Positions 34,602-47,354 of a stretch of 64,000 nucleotides of DNA are shown in pieces. The stretch lies in contig JAKEET010000118.1 of NCBI GenBank assembly GCA_022616435.1, forward strand, positions 1 to 64,000. The letters run 5' to 3'. The notes beneath the pieces were generated by a model. It made no database searches. It had not been told where the DNA came from and saw only the letters and a program-made list of their open reading frames with translations. The position numbers and the translations under genes were made by a program. The stretch comes from Gemmataceae bacterium. Lineage in GTDB: Bacteria > Planctomycetota > Planctomycetia > Gemmatales > Gemmataceae. Positions within the stretch are counted from its first letter, which is position 1, and each line of letters begins with the position of its first letter.

Positions 34602-37139
34602 TCACTTCGCCCCCACCACTTCCTTGGGCAGCTTCCACACGCGCAGCGTGCCGACCTCGGAGGTGGACACGAAGAACTGGCCGTTCGGGGCGAAGGCGAC
34701 GGCGCGGACGGCGGCTTCGTGGCCGGTGCAGGTGTGCACCGTCCGAGCGGTGCGGGTTTGCCATAGGCGGATCTTCATGTCGTCGCCGCCGGTCAGCGCG
34801 TACGTGCCGCGCGGCGACGCGACCAGCGTGCGGACGGCCGTCTTGGCGTCGAAGGGCTGGCCGCGGCCCCGGTTGATGTCCCAGAAGTAGAACCGCTTGT
34901 CCACGCCGCCCGACATGATCAGGTTGCTCGTCACCGCGATGCCGTGCACCGCCGTGCCTTGCGTGTGGGTGTACACGGTCCTGGCGCCGCTGGCGATCGT
35001 TGGAGTCACCCGCACCGCGCCGCCTTCATGGCCGAACACGATCTGGCCCCCATCGGGGGAAAAAGCGACAGCCAGCACGTCCCCTTCCTGGAAGCCCGCG
35101 ATGGGGCGCTTGGTCTCCAAGGTCTCGGGATCGATGACGTACAGGAACCTGCCGCCGACCGCGGCCACCTGCCCGCTGGCCGACCAGGCCACGCAGTTGG
35201 GCCGCGATCCATAGATGTGCGAGCGCACCATGCGGCCGGCGGCGAGGTCCCAGCGCCGCACCATGTTGTCGCCGGAGATGGCCAGGGCGTGCGTGCCGTC
35301 GGGCGACAGGGCGACCGAGCCAAACGGGCTGTCGCCCGCGCCGTCTTGCAGCTTCTTCCAGAGCTTGCCGGTCGCCAGGTCCCAGACATCGAGGCCCGGA
35401 CCGGCGGTGACCGCCTTCTTGCCGTCCGGCGTGATCGCCAGCGCGCTGTAGCTCGGGCACTTGATCGATTCCCATGCCGGAATGAACTTCGGATCGAGCT
35501 TGCCCACGAACTTCGCTTCCGGCTTCTGTTCTGGCATTGATTCGGGCGGTTTCAGCCCGGGCGTTTCCGGTTTCGGGTCGGGCTTGAGCGCGGCGACCTG
35601 GGCGGCTTCGCCGTCCAGCTTCCAGATGCGAATCATCCTGTCCTGATCCATGGAGAACGCCCGCGTCCCGTCCGGCGCCAGCGCGGCGCTGCGCAGCGGC
35701 TTCTGATGTCCTTCCAGCGTCTTGACCGGCGTCCCCTTCATCAGGTCGAGGAACACCAGGTTGTTCCCATTCGCCAGCGACACCACGGCCATGCGGCCGT
35801 CCGCCGAGAGATGCAGGCCGTTGGCATACGGCCGCGCGTCGGCCGGGAGCTCGGCGCCGCGGACTTCCTTGTCGTCTTGCAGGTCGAACACGGCGACGCG
35901 GCCGGCCTTCAGGTACCCCATCTGGCGAAGATCGGCCGTGAACCGCACGTATGGCGAATAGGTGTTGAGCTGCTTCTTGCTATCGATCGCGCCGGTCTGG
36001 AGATTGCAGCGATACAGGATCCGCATCGCATCGATGGCGTACAACGTGGAGTCGTCGAGGGCGATGACGTTCGGCGCTTGGGCGAAGTCATCGAACTTCT
36101 GCACCAGCTTGCCGGTGTTGATGTGCCAGAGCTGGACTGTGTTGTCCTGCTTGCCCAGTCCGCTGGCGACGGCCAGGACCTGGCTGTCCGGCGAGAACGC
36201 CAGCGCGCTGATCGAGTGCGCTTGCGGCAAGGCGCGCATGAGATTGCCGGTATTCACGTCCCAGACCAGGGCGGCGCGGTTGCCGGTGTAGACGGCCACG
36301 CGCCGGCCGTTGGGCGACACCGCTCCGGCATAGGCGGTGACGGGGGCGCCCAGCGGAAACACGCGGACTTCCTTGTTCTCGGCCACGTTCCACATGGTCA
36401 CGCCCCGGGGCTGCTGGAAAAACACGTGACGCCCGTCGGGACTGAACCGGAAGAAGTTCGTGTCGCGGCCGTTCCTGTAGACTTCGCCGGGTGTGATCTC
36501 GACGATCGGCTCCGGCAGCGGCAGTGGATTCTCGATTGGCGGCTTCTTCTCGTCCGGCGGCTTCGGCTTCTCCGGCGGCCTGGGTTGCTCGTCGGGAGGC
36601 TTCGGCTGTTCTTCGGGCGGAACTGGTCTCGGCTGCGGATTCTCCTCGGGTTCTTGCACGATGACAATCGGTGTGTCCTTGGTGAAGACGATCACCGAGC
36701 CGATGACCGCCGCGATCAGCACCACCGCGGCCGCCCCGAGGCCGATCCACAACCCCGCGCCGCCGATTGGCTTGCGCTGGACGCTGACCAGCTTGGCCTT
36801 GCCGCTCGCCGAATCGAGCTGATCGAAGGGGCTGACGACCACGGGCGGCTCGGCGGTCACCGCGGTCGATGATGGGGCAATCTGCCGGTCATACTGCGCG
36901 CGTTTGACCGGGTCGAGCAATGTGGTCCGCGCCTTGGCGACTTCGTTGAGGATGCGCGTGCATTCCGCCGCGTAGGCGCCGATCTGGTAGGCGCGCAGGT
37001 GCGACGTCTGCCGGATGGCGGCCTCCTCGATCACCTCCGGGTCCGACTCGCCGTGCGCCAGCCCCAGCAACTGGTAATGAGTCGGCGGCCGCTGATCCTT
37101 CGGGATCCCGAGCCACTTGTGATAAGGATCGAACGTCAT
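34602..37139 (-). CDS. Membrane WD40 protein with J-domain-like head
   Basis: The 845-residue protein starts with FDPYHKWLGIPKDQRPPTHY and ILNEVAKARTTLLDPVKRAQ, the planctomycete J-domain-like module also found before kinases. A membrane helix (LWIGLGAAAVVLIAAVIGSV, about residues 130-150) leads to a Pro/Glu/Lys-rich linker (about 160-215). At least eight WD40-type blades follow, for example FRFSPDGRHVFFQQ, ALAFSPDSQVLAVASG and GTRAFSMDQDRMIRIWKLDG. It is probably a membrane scaffold with an external propeller. No kinase domain is present. Confidence 0.88.
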   Translation of the reverse strand: MTFDPYHKWLGIPKDQRPPTHYQLLGLAHGESDPEVIEEAAIRQTSHLRAYQIGAYAAECTRILNEVAKARTTLLDPVKRAQYDRQIAPSSTAVTAEPPVVVSPFDQLDSASGKAKLVSVQRKPIGGAGLWIGLGAAAVVLIAAVIGSVIVFTKDTPIVIVQEPEENPQPRPVPPEEQPKPPDEQPRPPEKPKPPDEKKPPIENPLPLPEPIVEITPGEVYRNGRDTNFFRFSPDGRHVFFQQPRGVTMWNVAENKEVRVFPLGAPVTAYAGAVSPNGRRVAVYTGNRAALVWDVNTGNLMRALPQAHSISALAFSPDSQVLAVASGLGKQDNTVQLWHINTGKLVQKFDDFAQAPNVIALDDSTLYAIDAMRILYRCNLQTGAIDSKKQLNTYSPYVRFTADLRQMGYLKAGRVAVFDLQDDKEVRGAELPADARPYANGLHLSADGRMAVVSLANGNNLVFLDLMKGTPVKTLEGHQKPLRSAALAPDGTRAFSMDQDRMIRIWKLDGEAAQVAALKPDPKPETPGLKPPESMPEQKPEAKFVGKLDPKFIPAWESIKCPSYSALAITPDGKKAVTAGPGLDVWDLATGKLWKKLQDGAGDSPFGSVALSPDGTHALAISGDNMVRRWDLAAGRMVRSHIYGSRPNCVAWSASGQVAAVGGRFLYVIDPETLETKRPIAGFQEGDVLAVAFSPDGGQIVFGHEGGAVRVTPTIASGARTVYTHTQGTAVHGIAVTSNLIMSGGVDKRFYFWDINRGRGQPFDAKTAVRTLVASPRGTYALTGGDDMKIRLWQTRTARTVHTCTGHEAAVRAVAFAPNGQFFVSTSEVGTLRVWKLPKEVVGAK

Positions 37140-37440
37140 GACGCATTCACATGATGAGTGAGGCTGACCTGATCGAGGTTCCCCATAGACGACGAACCAA
37201 GGGGTCGAGAAGTTCTGGTCTCAACCCGCGCCGCTGAGATTTCTGTCCGATCGTCGCTTGGCAACAGCTGGCATTGATGCGCTCCACTTATTCTGCCTGC
37301 TATTTCGCGGTCTTCGATTCTTGACCAGTGCATTGTACCTTCACCGAGAATCGCAAGGCAATCCGCGGCTTGAGCGCTGGCATCACGCCTCGCCGATCCC
37401 TAGAATCCCTCCATCGCCCCACGAGAAAGGATTCCCACGC
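37140..37440. other. Divergent intergenic region upstream of dnaE
   Basis: These 301 bases separate the WD40 gene from dnaE. The dnaE frame is open upstream to 37258, but coding character starts only at the ATG at 37441. The stretch is lower in GC than the genes and should hold both promoters. No hairpin or repeat was noted. Confidence 0.5.
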
Positions 37441-40992
<3,552 letters not shown>

Positions 40993-41087
40993 CAGGGCGA
41001 CCGGGTGACAGGGGTGGGCCTGGCGTCCGCGGAAAGGACACAAATGGGTTGCATTGTGCTACACACACACACACAGCCGAATCGGAC

Positions 41088-41187
41088 GCGAGGGTCATGG
41101 TGCTCAGCAAACACGGCTAAAGTGAGCACAAGACTTGCTGTATTGCAATGCGTTGTGATCCACGAGGGTCAGGATGCTCAGTGAACA
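41088..41187. repeat. Imperfect 26-bp direct repeat, 74-bp period
   Basis: The copy at 41088-41113 (gcgagggtcatggtgctcag and aaaca-type end) and the copy at 41162-41187 (acgagggtcaggatgctcag and gaaca-type end) agree at most positions. Weaker similarity (gcattgtg against gcaatgcgttgtg) precedes both, as if a unit of about 74 bases had been duplicated and decayed. Confidence 0.5.
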
Positions 41188-41404
41188 AAATAGTGAACAT
41201 AGGTTTACAGTTCCCGGAGAGGACTTTGCGGGTTTGTGTGCAGTTTGTGTGCAAAACGCTGACACCCCCCACAACCAACTGTCAATCACGAGAATCGCCC
41301 CGTGAGAAAGTCTGTGGTGCCTCAACTTGCGTCTCACGACATTGTGAAGGATTTCTCGATCTGCTTCTGAACGATGGTGTTGCCGGCGCCCTCCCTGAAC
41401 GTGG

Positions 41405-41449
41405 GTGGAGTTCGCGCGGTCGGGAAACGGAACGGGAATGGACGGAACG
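41405..41449 (+). pseudogene. Relic of a dnaE-like 3' end
   Basis: The 15 codons read VEFARSGNGTGMDGT, against VEFARSGNGNGRNGT for the last 15 codons of dnaE: 12 of 15 identical. Nearly all remaining base differences are at third positions, so the copy diverged while still coding. Upstream of it the frame meets a stop at 41396, and the terminal stop codon is replaced by gcg. No more of a polymerase is visible. Confidence 0.6.
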
Positions 41450-41529
41450 GCGCGTCGTGATCCGGTGGTTGCGCAGCGAAGGTGCGGATTTCGATTTACT
41501 TTCGGCCCGCTTCGCTTTGAAATGACGAT

Positions 41530-42177
41530 ATGGGCAGCTTCCGCCGAATATTGGGCTGGGCCGGCTTTCTCGGCTTTCTGGGCGCGATCGGCGTCGTCGT
41601 GTATCTCGAAGTCCGCTCTCGGCCGCGATGTACGATCGCCGGCGGTTATCGATTCCTGCAGACGAGTCCAGACGGGGCCACGGTGGTCACGGCCACGGCC
41701 ACCGTGTTGGGCAACGAAATCCCAGGCAACAAGGCGGTCCGGGTTGGGGCGCCGGTGCTGGTGTGGGACACGCGCACGGGCCAAGTCCGCTCCACATTTC
41801 TGGAAAACGCTGGCTACGTGGAATTGTCGGATGCGGCTCTATCGCCCGATGGGGCGCTAGCCCCTGATGCTGGTACACCAGCCGCCGGGACGTGGTGCCA
41901 TCCGGCGTTCGCTCAGCGTTGCATGTTCGCGCGGAATGACGAGGAGCTGATTTGTGTCGCTGGCGAAGTAGGCGCGGCGCGCGGGTCAACTTGGCATGAT
42001 GCACGGCACAACGTGCCGGCCGTGGCGGCGGTAGATGCGGAAGTCGCCGTCCGTGGTGAGCAAGACGGGATCGGCGACAACCTCCGTCAGCCGCACCAGG
42101 CAGGCGTCGGCGAGGCTCATGGGCACGTCGGCATATTTCCGCAGCAGCGCCAGAACCGGCCTCAGGTGGTCGCCTAG
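41530..42177 (+). pseudogene. Truncated WD40-like membrane protein
   Basis: The ATG at 41530 starts a membrane helix (ILGWAGFLGFLGAIGVVVYL) and one WD40-type blade: FLQTSPDGATVVTATA, then LVWDTRTGQVRSTF and AALSPDG. After that the frame passes through a palindromic insert (41851-41885), then a short stretch resembling another blade (CMFARNDEELICVAGE). Beyond 41985 it is antisense to the PIN toxin gene. A normal relative would be several hundred residues longer. It looks like a gene cut off by arrival of the toxin-antitoxin pair. Confidence 0.65.
41851..41885. repeat. Palindromic insert, shared 25-mer
   Basis: The segment holds ggggcgctagcccc and gctggtacaccagc, two small palindromes. The 25 bases 41861-41885 match 42812-42836, in the 3' end of the DUF1501 gene, at 24 positions. 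It lies in frame inside the truncated WD40-like gene. Confidence 0.55.
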
Positions 42178-42396
42178 ATCAAAGCCGATCACCAGCGCGC
42201 GGCGGTGAAGGAGCTCGCTCAGCGGCGTCAGCCCGCGCGGCCCGAGAAGATGGAAGGATTCAGAAAGAGCGGCTTCGCAGGTGATCCACGGCGGCGCGAG
42301 CCGCGGCGTCTGGGCCGCGGCCCAGGCGTGATGGGTGTCGCGCCGATGGAGCAGGGCCACGAGGAACCCGGCATCAACGAGCACGCTTCTTGCCAT
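41986..42396 (-). CDS. PIN-domain toxin (VapC-like)
   Basis: The 136-residue protein has the PIN-domain acidic set: Asp in SVLVDAGFLVALLHRRD, Glu in WITCEAALSESFHLLG, Asp in PMSLADACLVRL and Asp in TTDGDFRIYRR. Such proteins are Mg-dependent ribonucleases that cut tRNA or rRNA. Its start overlaps the end of the ribbon-helix-helix antitoxin by 23 bases. Its own 3' end abuts the truncated WD40-like gene. Confidence 0.87.
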   Translation of the reverse strand: MARSVLVDAGFLVALLHRRDTHHAWAAAQTPRLAPPWITCEAALSESFHLLGPRGLTPLSELLHRRALVIGFDLGDHLRPVLALLRKYADVPMSLADACLVRLTEVVADPVLLTTDGDFRIYRRHGRHVVPCIMPS

Positions 42397-42628
42397 AGCC
42401 GGCCGCTTTCAGATGCCATTTCTTGCGTGCGCTCAGGTCGGGGGGCAAACCGTCCACGGCGCCGATGAGATCGGCAATGGCTTCAACCAGGCCTGATGCG
42501 TTCCGCGCTGGCGCCGCGGATTGCAGCCGCTCGCGCACCACGTCGGATTTGGAGATCCTGCGAACGCGCGACTCGCTCTCGATGTCCGCCACGAGTTGTT
42601 CCGGCAGCCGAACCGTGATGGTTTTCAT
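42374..42628 (-). CDS. Ribbon-helix-helix antitoxin (VapB/CopG-like)
   Basis: The 84-residue protein starts MKTITVRLPEQLVADIESES and RISKSDVVRERLQSA, a ribbon-helix-helix DNA-binding head, followed by a basic tail ending KKWHLKAAGYGKKRAR that probably wraps the toxin. It is the first gene of the operon with the PIN toxin and should autoregulate it by binding upstream of 42628. Confidence 0.85.
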   Translation of the reverse strand: MKTITVRLPEQLVADIESESRVRRISKSDVVRERLQSAAPARNASGLVEAIADLIGAVDGLPPDLSARKKWHLKAAGYGKKRAR

Positions 42629-42751
42629 GCAGGCAGTGTATTACGTTGTTGCCGCCTGTGCAAGACAGGAGTCAGGGGATGTCGGCCGGCCGCGCGAATC
42701 GGGGACGATTCACCAGCCAACCGAAGTGGTCAGCGCGCAATTCCCTTACGA

Positions 42752-44194
<1,443 letters not shown>

Positions 44195-44341
44195 GAGCAA
44201 AGCCTCGCGGCGGCGGTTGATTCCGTTAATGATACTCACGCCGCCGGCGACTTCGCAAGGGACCGGATGATTTGCAGTCCTGAGACATCGTAACCTTCGT
44301 GTAATCCATGGTGTAGCCGATCAACTTTGGCGGCCAGGACG

Positions 44342-44986
44342 CTATTCAGGTAGACCTCCGTGCTGAGTTTCCTTCGACGTCGTGACGACGGTCTGAATCC
44401 GTGGCGGCAGGACGTCAGATAGCGCCTTGACAATCGCGTCGATGGTTGACGCGTCCAGCCCGCCCTTTCTCAGGGCGAAGTTGGCCTTCACGTGTTGCCG
44501 TCCGCGGCGATCGACGTTGTAGATCACCACCGTCACTTCAGCCTCGTTGGCAAGTTGATAGTCGTCCGGCGCCGTGCCGATGCAGAGGTTCACGCGTTTG
44601 AGCGCTTCCTTCTCGGCCATCGCGCGGAGCCGCTGATCGAGGCCATGGCCGCTCCCCTTGCTGTCACAGAGGACGAAGACGCCGGGAAGCCGAGGGCCTT
44701 TGCCGGCCGCGCCATTCAGCCGTTGGTCGATCTTCTTGACCAAACTGGTCAAGGGGTCGCTCGTCTCGCGAACGAAGATCAGAGCGGCCAGGTCGTATTT
44801 GCCGTTTCAGACCGGGCACAATCTCTGGCCGGTGCTCGGCCCGGCCACGAACTGCGGCCGGAATCCGCTGCGGTTGTTGGCCGCTCCAACCGGGGGGCCG
44901 GACATGAGCGGCGGTTTGTGGACCGGGACATCGGCGCCGAACAGGACGGCGGCCAGAGCGGCACTCGCGAAGATTGGCGGGGTCAT
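44342..44986 (-). CDS. Secreted thioredoxin-like protein with in-frame TGA (candidate selenoprotein)
   Basis: Reading left from the ATG at 44986 there are 59 sense codons, a TGA at 44809-44807, then 154 sense codons in the same frame to a stop at 44342. The product would have 214 residues with TGA as residue 60. It has a signal peptide (MTPPIFASAALAAVLFGADV), then TGQRLCPV, TGA, NGKYDLAALIFVRE and PLTSLVKKIDQRL. From memory, planctomycete relatives have CxxC at this place, so TGA replaces the second cysteine, giving CxxU. A short stem (cggc with gccg, 12-base loop) starts two bases after the TGA; no convincing bacterial SECIS could be confirmed. Alternatives are a nonsense mutation or a sequencing error. 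It follows the kinase-cytochrome gene by 98 bases. Confidence 0.6.
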
Positions 44987-45084
44987 GGGAGCAATGCCTC
45001 CAAGGAAGGAATGGACGTTGCAAGTTCTCTACCGTTCCAGGCGTAAGCGGGAGGCAAAAGGCGACAGGGATTCTCGCTGCGAAC

Positions 45085-46929
45085 TTATTTCTTTTTTGGA
45101 AACGGCGGAGCGCCTTGCAGGATCCATTGCCGGATGGTTTCAATCGCCTCCGGCGGCAAGGGAGGATCTTCCGAGGGAGGCATGCGCGCTTCGTCGTCGG
45201 TCGAAGTGATCAGCTTATACAGTTCCGACTCATCGAGCCTGCCAGGGACAACCACCTTGCGCACGTTGACAAGAAGACGGTAGTTGAGGATCTTGATGCC
45301 GCCTTTGGCGACGTCGAACTTATGGCATTTGTAGCAGTGATCGTGGAAAACCTCCATGACTCTCGCGGCCAGCTCCGAGTACGGCACTACCGGTGGAATC
45401 GGCGGCTCCGGAACGGGCGAGGGCAGTGGTGGAGCGCCTCCCAGAACCCAGTTTGTCAGAATGGCAAGCTCTTCCTCCGTCAGGCGGGGCAGGCGGGTCT
45501 CGTCCTCCTCGGGCGGCATGGAGCCGTCGGTGATGCGTTGGATCAAGCGCGATCGCTCGGGATCGCCCGCCACCACGAGCTTGCGTTCGGTATTGAGAAG
45601 CTGTTCGTGATCGAGGATGTTGAGGTTTTTCTTGCTCTTGCCGGGCTGCTGGCCGTGACACTCGAAGCAATTCCGCCGCAGGATCTCCTGGACGCGCGGG
45701 GCTTCCTGCTCAGCCCTCAGTTGAAGCTGGCGTTGCGCCCGGTAGGCGCCGATCATCTGAACCACCGGCAAGCTGGCGAGCGCGGACAGGGCGACGGCGA
45801 GGGCCGCCGCCTGGGGATGGCGCCGCACCCATTTCCAGGTTCTCTGGATTCTGCCGATGCGCCGCGCCTTCACGGGTTGACCGTTCAGGAAGCGCCGCAA
45901 GTCCTCGGCCAGCTCCTGCGCGGAAGCGTAGCGCGCTGCCGGCGCTTTCTCCAGGCACTTCAGGCAAATGGCATCCAGGTCGGCCGGCGTGGACGGCGCC
46001 AGTCGCGACGGCGCCGCCGGCTCCTGCGTGGTGATCTGCCGCATCGCATCGAGGACGCTGGCGCCCCGAAACGGCGGCCGTCCCGTCAGCAGCTCGTACA
46101 GGATCGCTCCCAGGGCGTAGACGTCGGTGGCCGGCCCGACCAGGTCCTTTTGCCCCGTGGCCTGCTCCGGCGCCATGTAGCTTGGCGTTCCCAGAACCTC
46201 CCCGGTGCGCGTGTGGCCCGGATCATGATCGAGCCGTTTCACAAGACCGAAGTCGGCGATCTTGGGGACACCCGCCGCCGTCAGCATCACGTTGGACGGT
46301 TTCAAGTCGCGATGCACGATGCCGGACGCATGGGCCACGTGGATGGCTTGTGCCAGGGTGGCTGCCAGCTCGGCGGCCTGCCGCGGGCTCGGGCGGGTGT
46401 GGGACAGATGCTGGGCCAGGCTGCCGCCGTCAACATATTCCATCGAGAAGAACGGTCGGCCATTCACCTCGCCGACCTCGAAAATCTGCACGAAGTTGGC
46501 ATGCTGGAGACGGGCGGTCGCTTCCGCCTCCGCGCGAAACCGGGCCACTTGCGTCGGGTCCAGCCGTGTGCCGGAGATCATCTTGACGGCAACGGCGCGG
46601 CCCAGATCCGGTTGTCGGGCCTCATAAACAACGCCCATGCCGCCTTCATTGACCACGCGGACAATATCGTAGCCGGGAATCTGCGGCAACCAGCCGGCGC
46701 CCGCGACGCTTGACGCCAGAGTCGTTTGCGGATCGGGCTCGTTGATGCCGAGAACGCGCTCCATCGTCTGAACGGCGTGAATCCGCCGCCGCAATTCGGC
46801 AAGGAGATGGGGATGCGCCGCGCAAAGCTCCTCGGGCCGTGGATTCAGTCCCTGTTGGCGGGCAGCCTCCCAGCGGAGCATGAGTTCGTCGATGATGTCG
46901 TGTTCGGGAATCTTCACCGTCCCATTCAC
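45085..46929 (-). CDS. Ser/Thr kinase fused to two haem-c PSCyt1 domains
   Basis: The GTG at 46929 overlaps the upstream stop as GTGA. The 614-residue protein has a helical head (IIDELMLRWEAARQQGLNPR), a full kinase domain from about residue 84 (VNEGGMGVVYEA, AVAVKMI, HRDLKPSNVML, IADFGLVKR), a basic stretch and a membrane helix at about 373-393. Outside the membrane come two planctomycete-type cytochrome c units: CFECH at 421 with SMPPEEDE near 470, and CYKCH at 532 with RMPPSEDP near 583, giving His and likely Met haem ligands. The layout suggests a redox-sensing kinase. Sigma factor upstream, CxxU protein downstream. Confidence 0.88.
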   Translation of the reverse strand: MNGTVKIPEHDIIDELMLRWEAARQQGLNPRPEELCAAHPHLLAELRRRIHAVQTMERVLGINEPDPQTTLASSVAGAGWLPQIPGYDIVRVVNEGGMGVVYEARQPDLGRAVAVKMISGTRLDPTQVARFRAEAEATARLQHANFVQIFEVGEVNGRPFFSMEYVDGGSLAQHLSHTRPSPRQAAELAATLAQAIHVAHASGIVHRDLKPSNVMLTAAGVPKIADFGLVKRLDHDPGHTRTGEVLGTPSYMAPEQATGQKDLVGPATDVYALGAILYELLTGRPPFRGASVLDAMRQITTQEPAAPSRLAPSTPADLDAICLKCLEKAPAARYASAQELAEDLRRFLNGQPVKARRIGRIQRTWKWVRRHPQAAALAVALSALASLPVVQMIGAYRAQRQLQLRAEQEAPRVQEILRRNCFECHGQQPGKSKKNLNILDHEQLLNTERKLVVAGDPERSRLIQRITDGSMPPEEDETRLPRLTEEELAILTNWVLGGAPPLPSPVPEPPIPPVVPYSELAARVMEVFHDHCYKCHKFDVAKGGIKILNYRLLVNVRKVVVPGRLDESELYKLITSTDDEARMPPSEDPPLPPEAIETIRQWILQGAPPFPKKK

Positions 46930-47103
46930 TTCGCTTTGCGCGAGTTCTTGCGTGCGTGTTCCCGAAGGATCGCCGGCACAACGGGATTCTTCATGCGGCG
47001 CATACTGTCAAGCGCTGCCTGGATGGCTGGATCTGTGATCGGCACCAATACACTCTCGTGGAGCGTCGGCTTCCGCGGGGTCTTCGGAGATTGTCTTCTT
47101 CAT
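46926..47103 (-). pseudogene. Small ORF with one apparent extra base
   Basis: The ATG at 47103 (ribosome site ggaagg) opens MKKTISEDP and then runs into a stop in its own frame. The next frame reads on as RKPTLHESVLVPITDPAIQA and RRMKNPVVPAILREHARKNS to a TGA overlapping the kinase GTG. The interval is 178 bases, one more than 59 codons, and removing one C from the cccc run at the junction restores a 58-residue protein. The GTGA overlap with the kinase supports a real gene. The cause may be sequencing error or a true frameshift. Confidence 0.5.
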
Positions 47104-47106
47104 GGG

Positions 47107-47296
47107 TTAGACGCCTTCCGTTACAACAGAGAAAGGTAGTTCGCCCTAACACATCGCTTCCCTGCTCCTGAAAGAACCAGACCTGGACGATGTACCGTCC
47201 CTCCTCGGGAAAGGAGCACCGGATCGAGGCGCGGCTGGACCAAGTCTCGTCAGTTTCTTCGAAAGCGGGTGGCGGTTCCAGGTGCGCGTAGAACAC
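47107..47296 (-). pseudogene. Small ORF with one apparent extra base (second case)
   Basis: A GTG at 47296 opens VFYAHLEPPPAFEETDETWS and YIVQVWFFQEQGSDVL. The neighbouring frame then gives GELPFSVVTEGV and a stop at 47107, three bases before the next small ORF starts. The interval is 190 bases, one above a multiple of three, and dropping one G from the ggg run after DVL restores 62 residues. The family is not named here. It lies 58 bases after the sigma-factor gene. Confidence 0.5.
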
Positions 47297-47354
47297 AGCC
47301 TTGTCGGTCCTGTCGCATGTTTATTCTATCGCCGACTTTGGCCGGGTTGCTACA

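Larger units (their letters stand above)
40993..41529. other. Decayed intergenic zone after dnaE
   Basis: The 537 bases contain an (AC)7 run at 41061-41074, a 26-base imperfect direct repeat (41088-41113 and 41162-41187) and a 45-base relic of the dnaE 3' end at 41405. No complete gene was found. Lower GC and broken frames suggest remnants of rearrangement. Confidence 0.6.

Noticed and set aside
40993-41529. Hidden tRNA or other RNA gene in the longest gap
   Set aside because: No cloverleaf, TTCGA-type loop or CCA end was found by eye; the features seen are repeats and a coding relic.
41104-41784. Antisense open frame over the decayed zone
   Set aside because: It crosses the relic and the (AC) run and shows no domain or codon bias.
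44763-44806. Canonical bacterial SECIS element after the TGA
   Set aside because: Only a four-base stem with a large loop could be drawn by eye. This is not enough to claim a SECIS; it needs a folding program.
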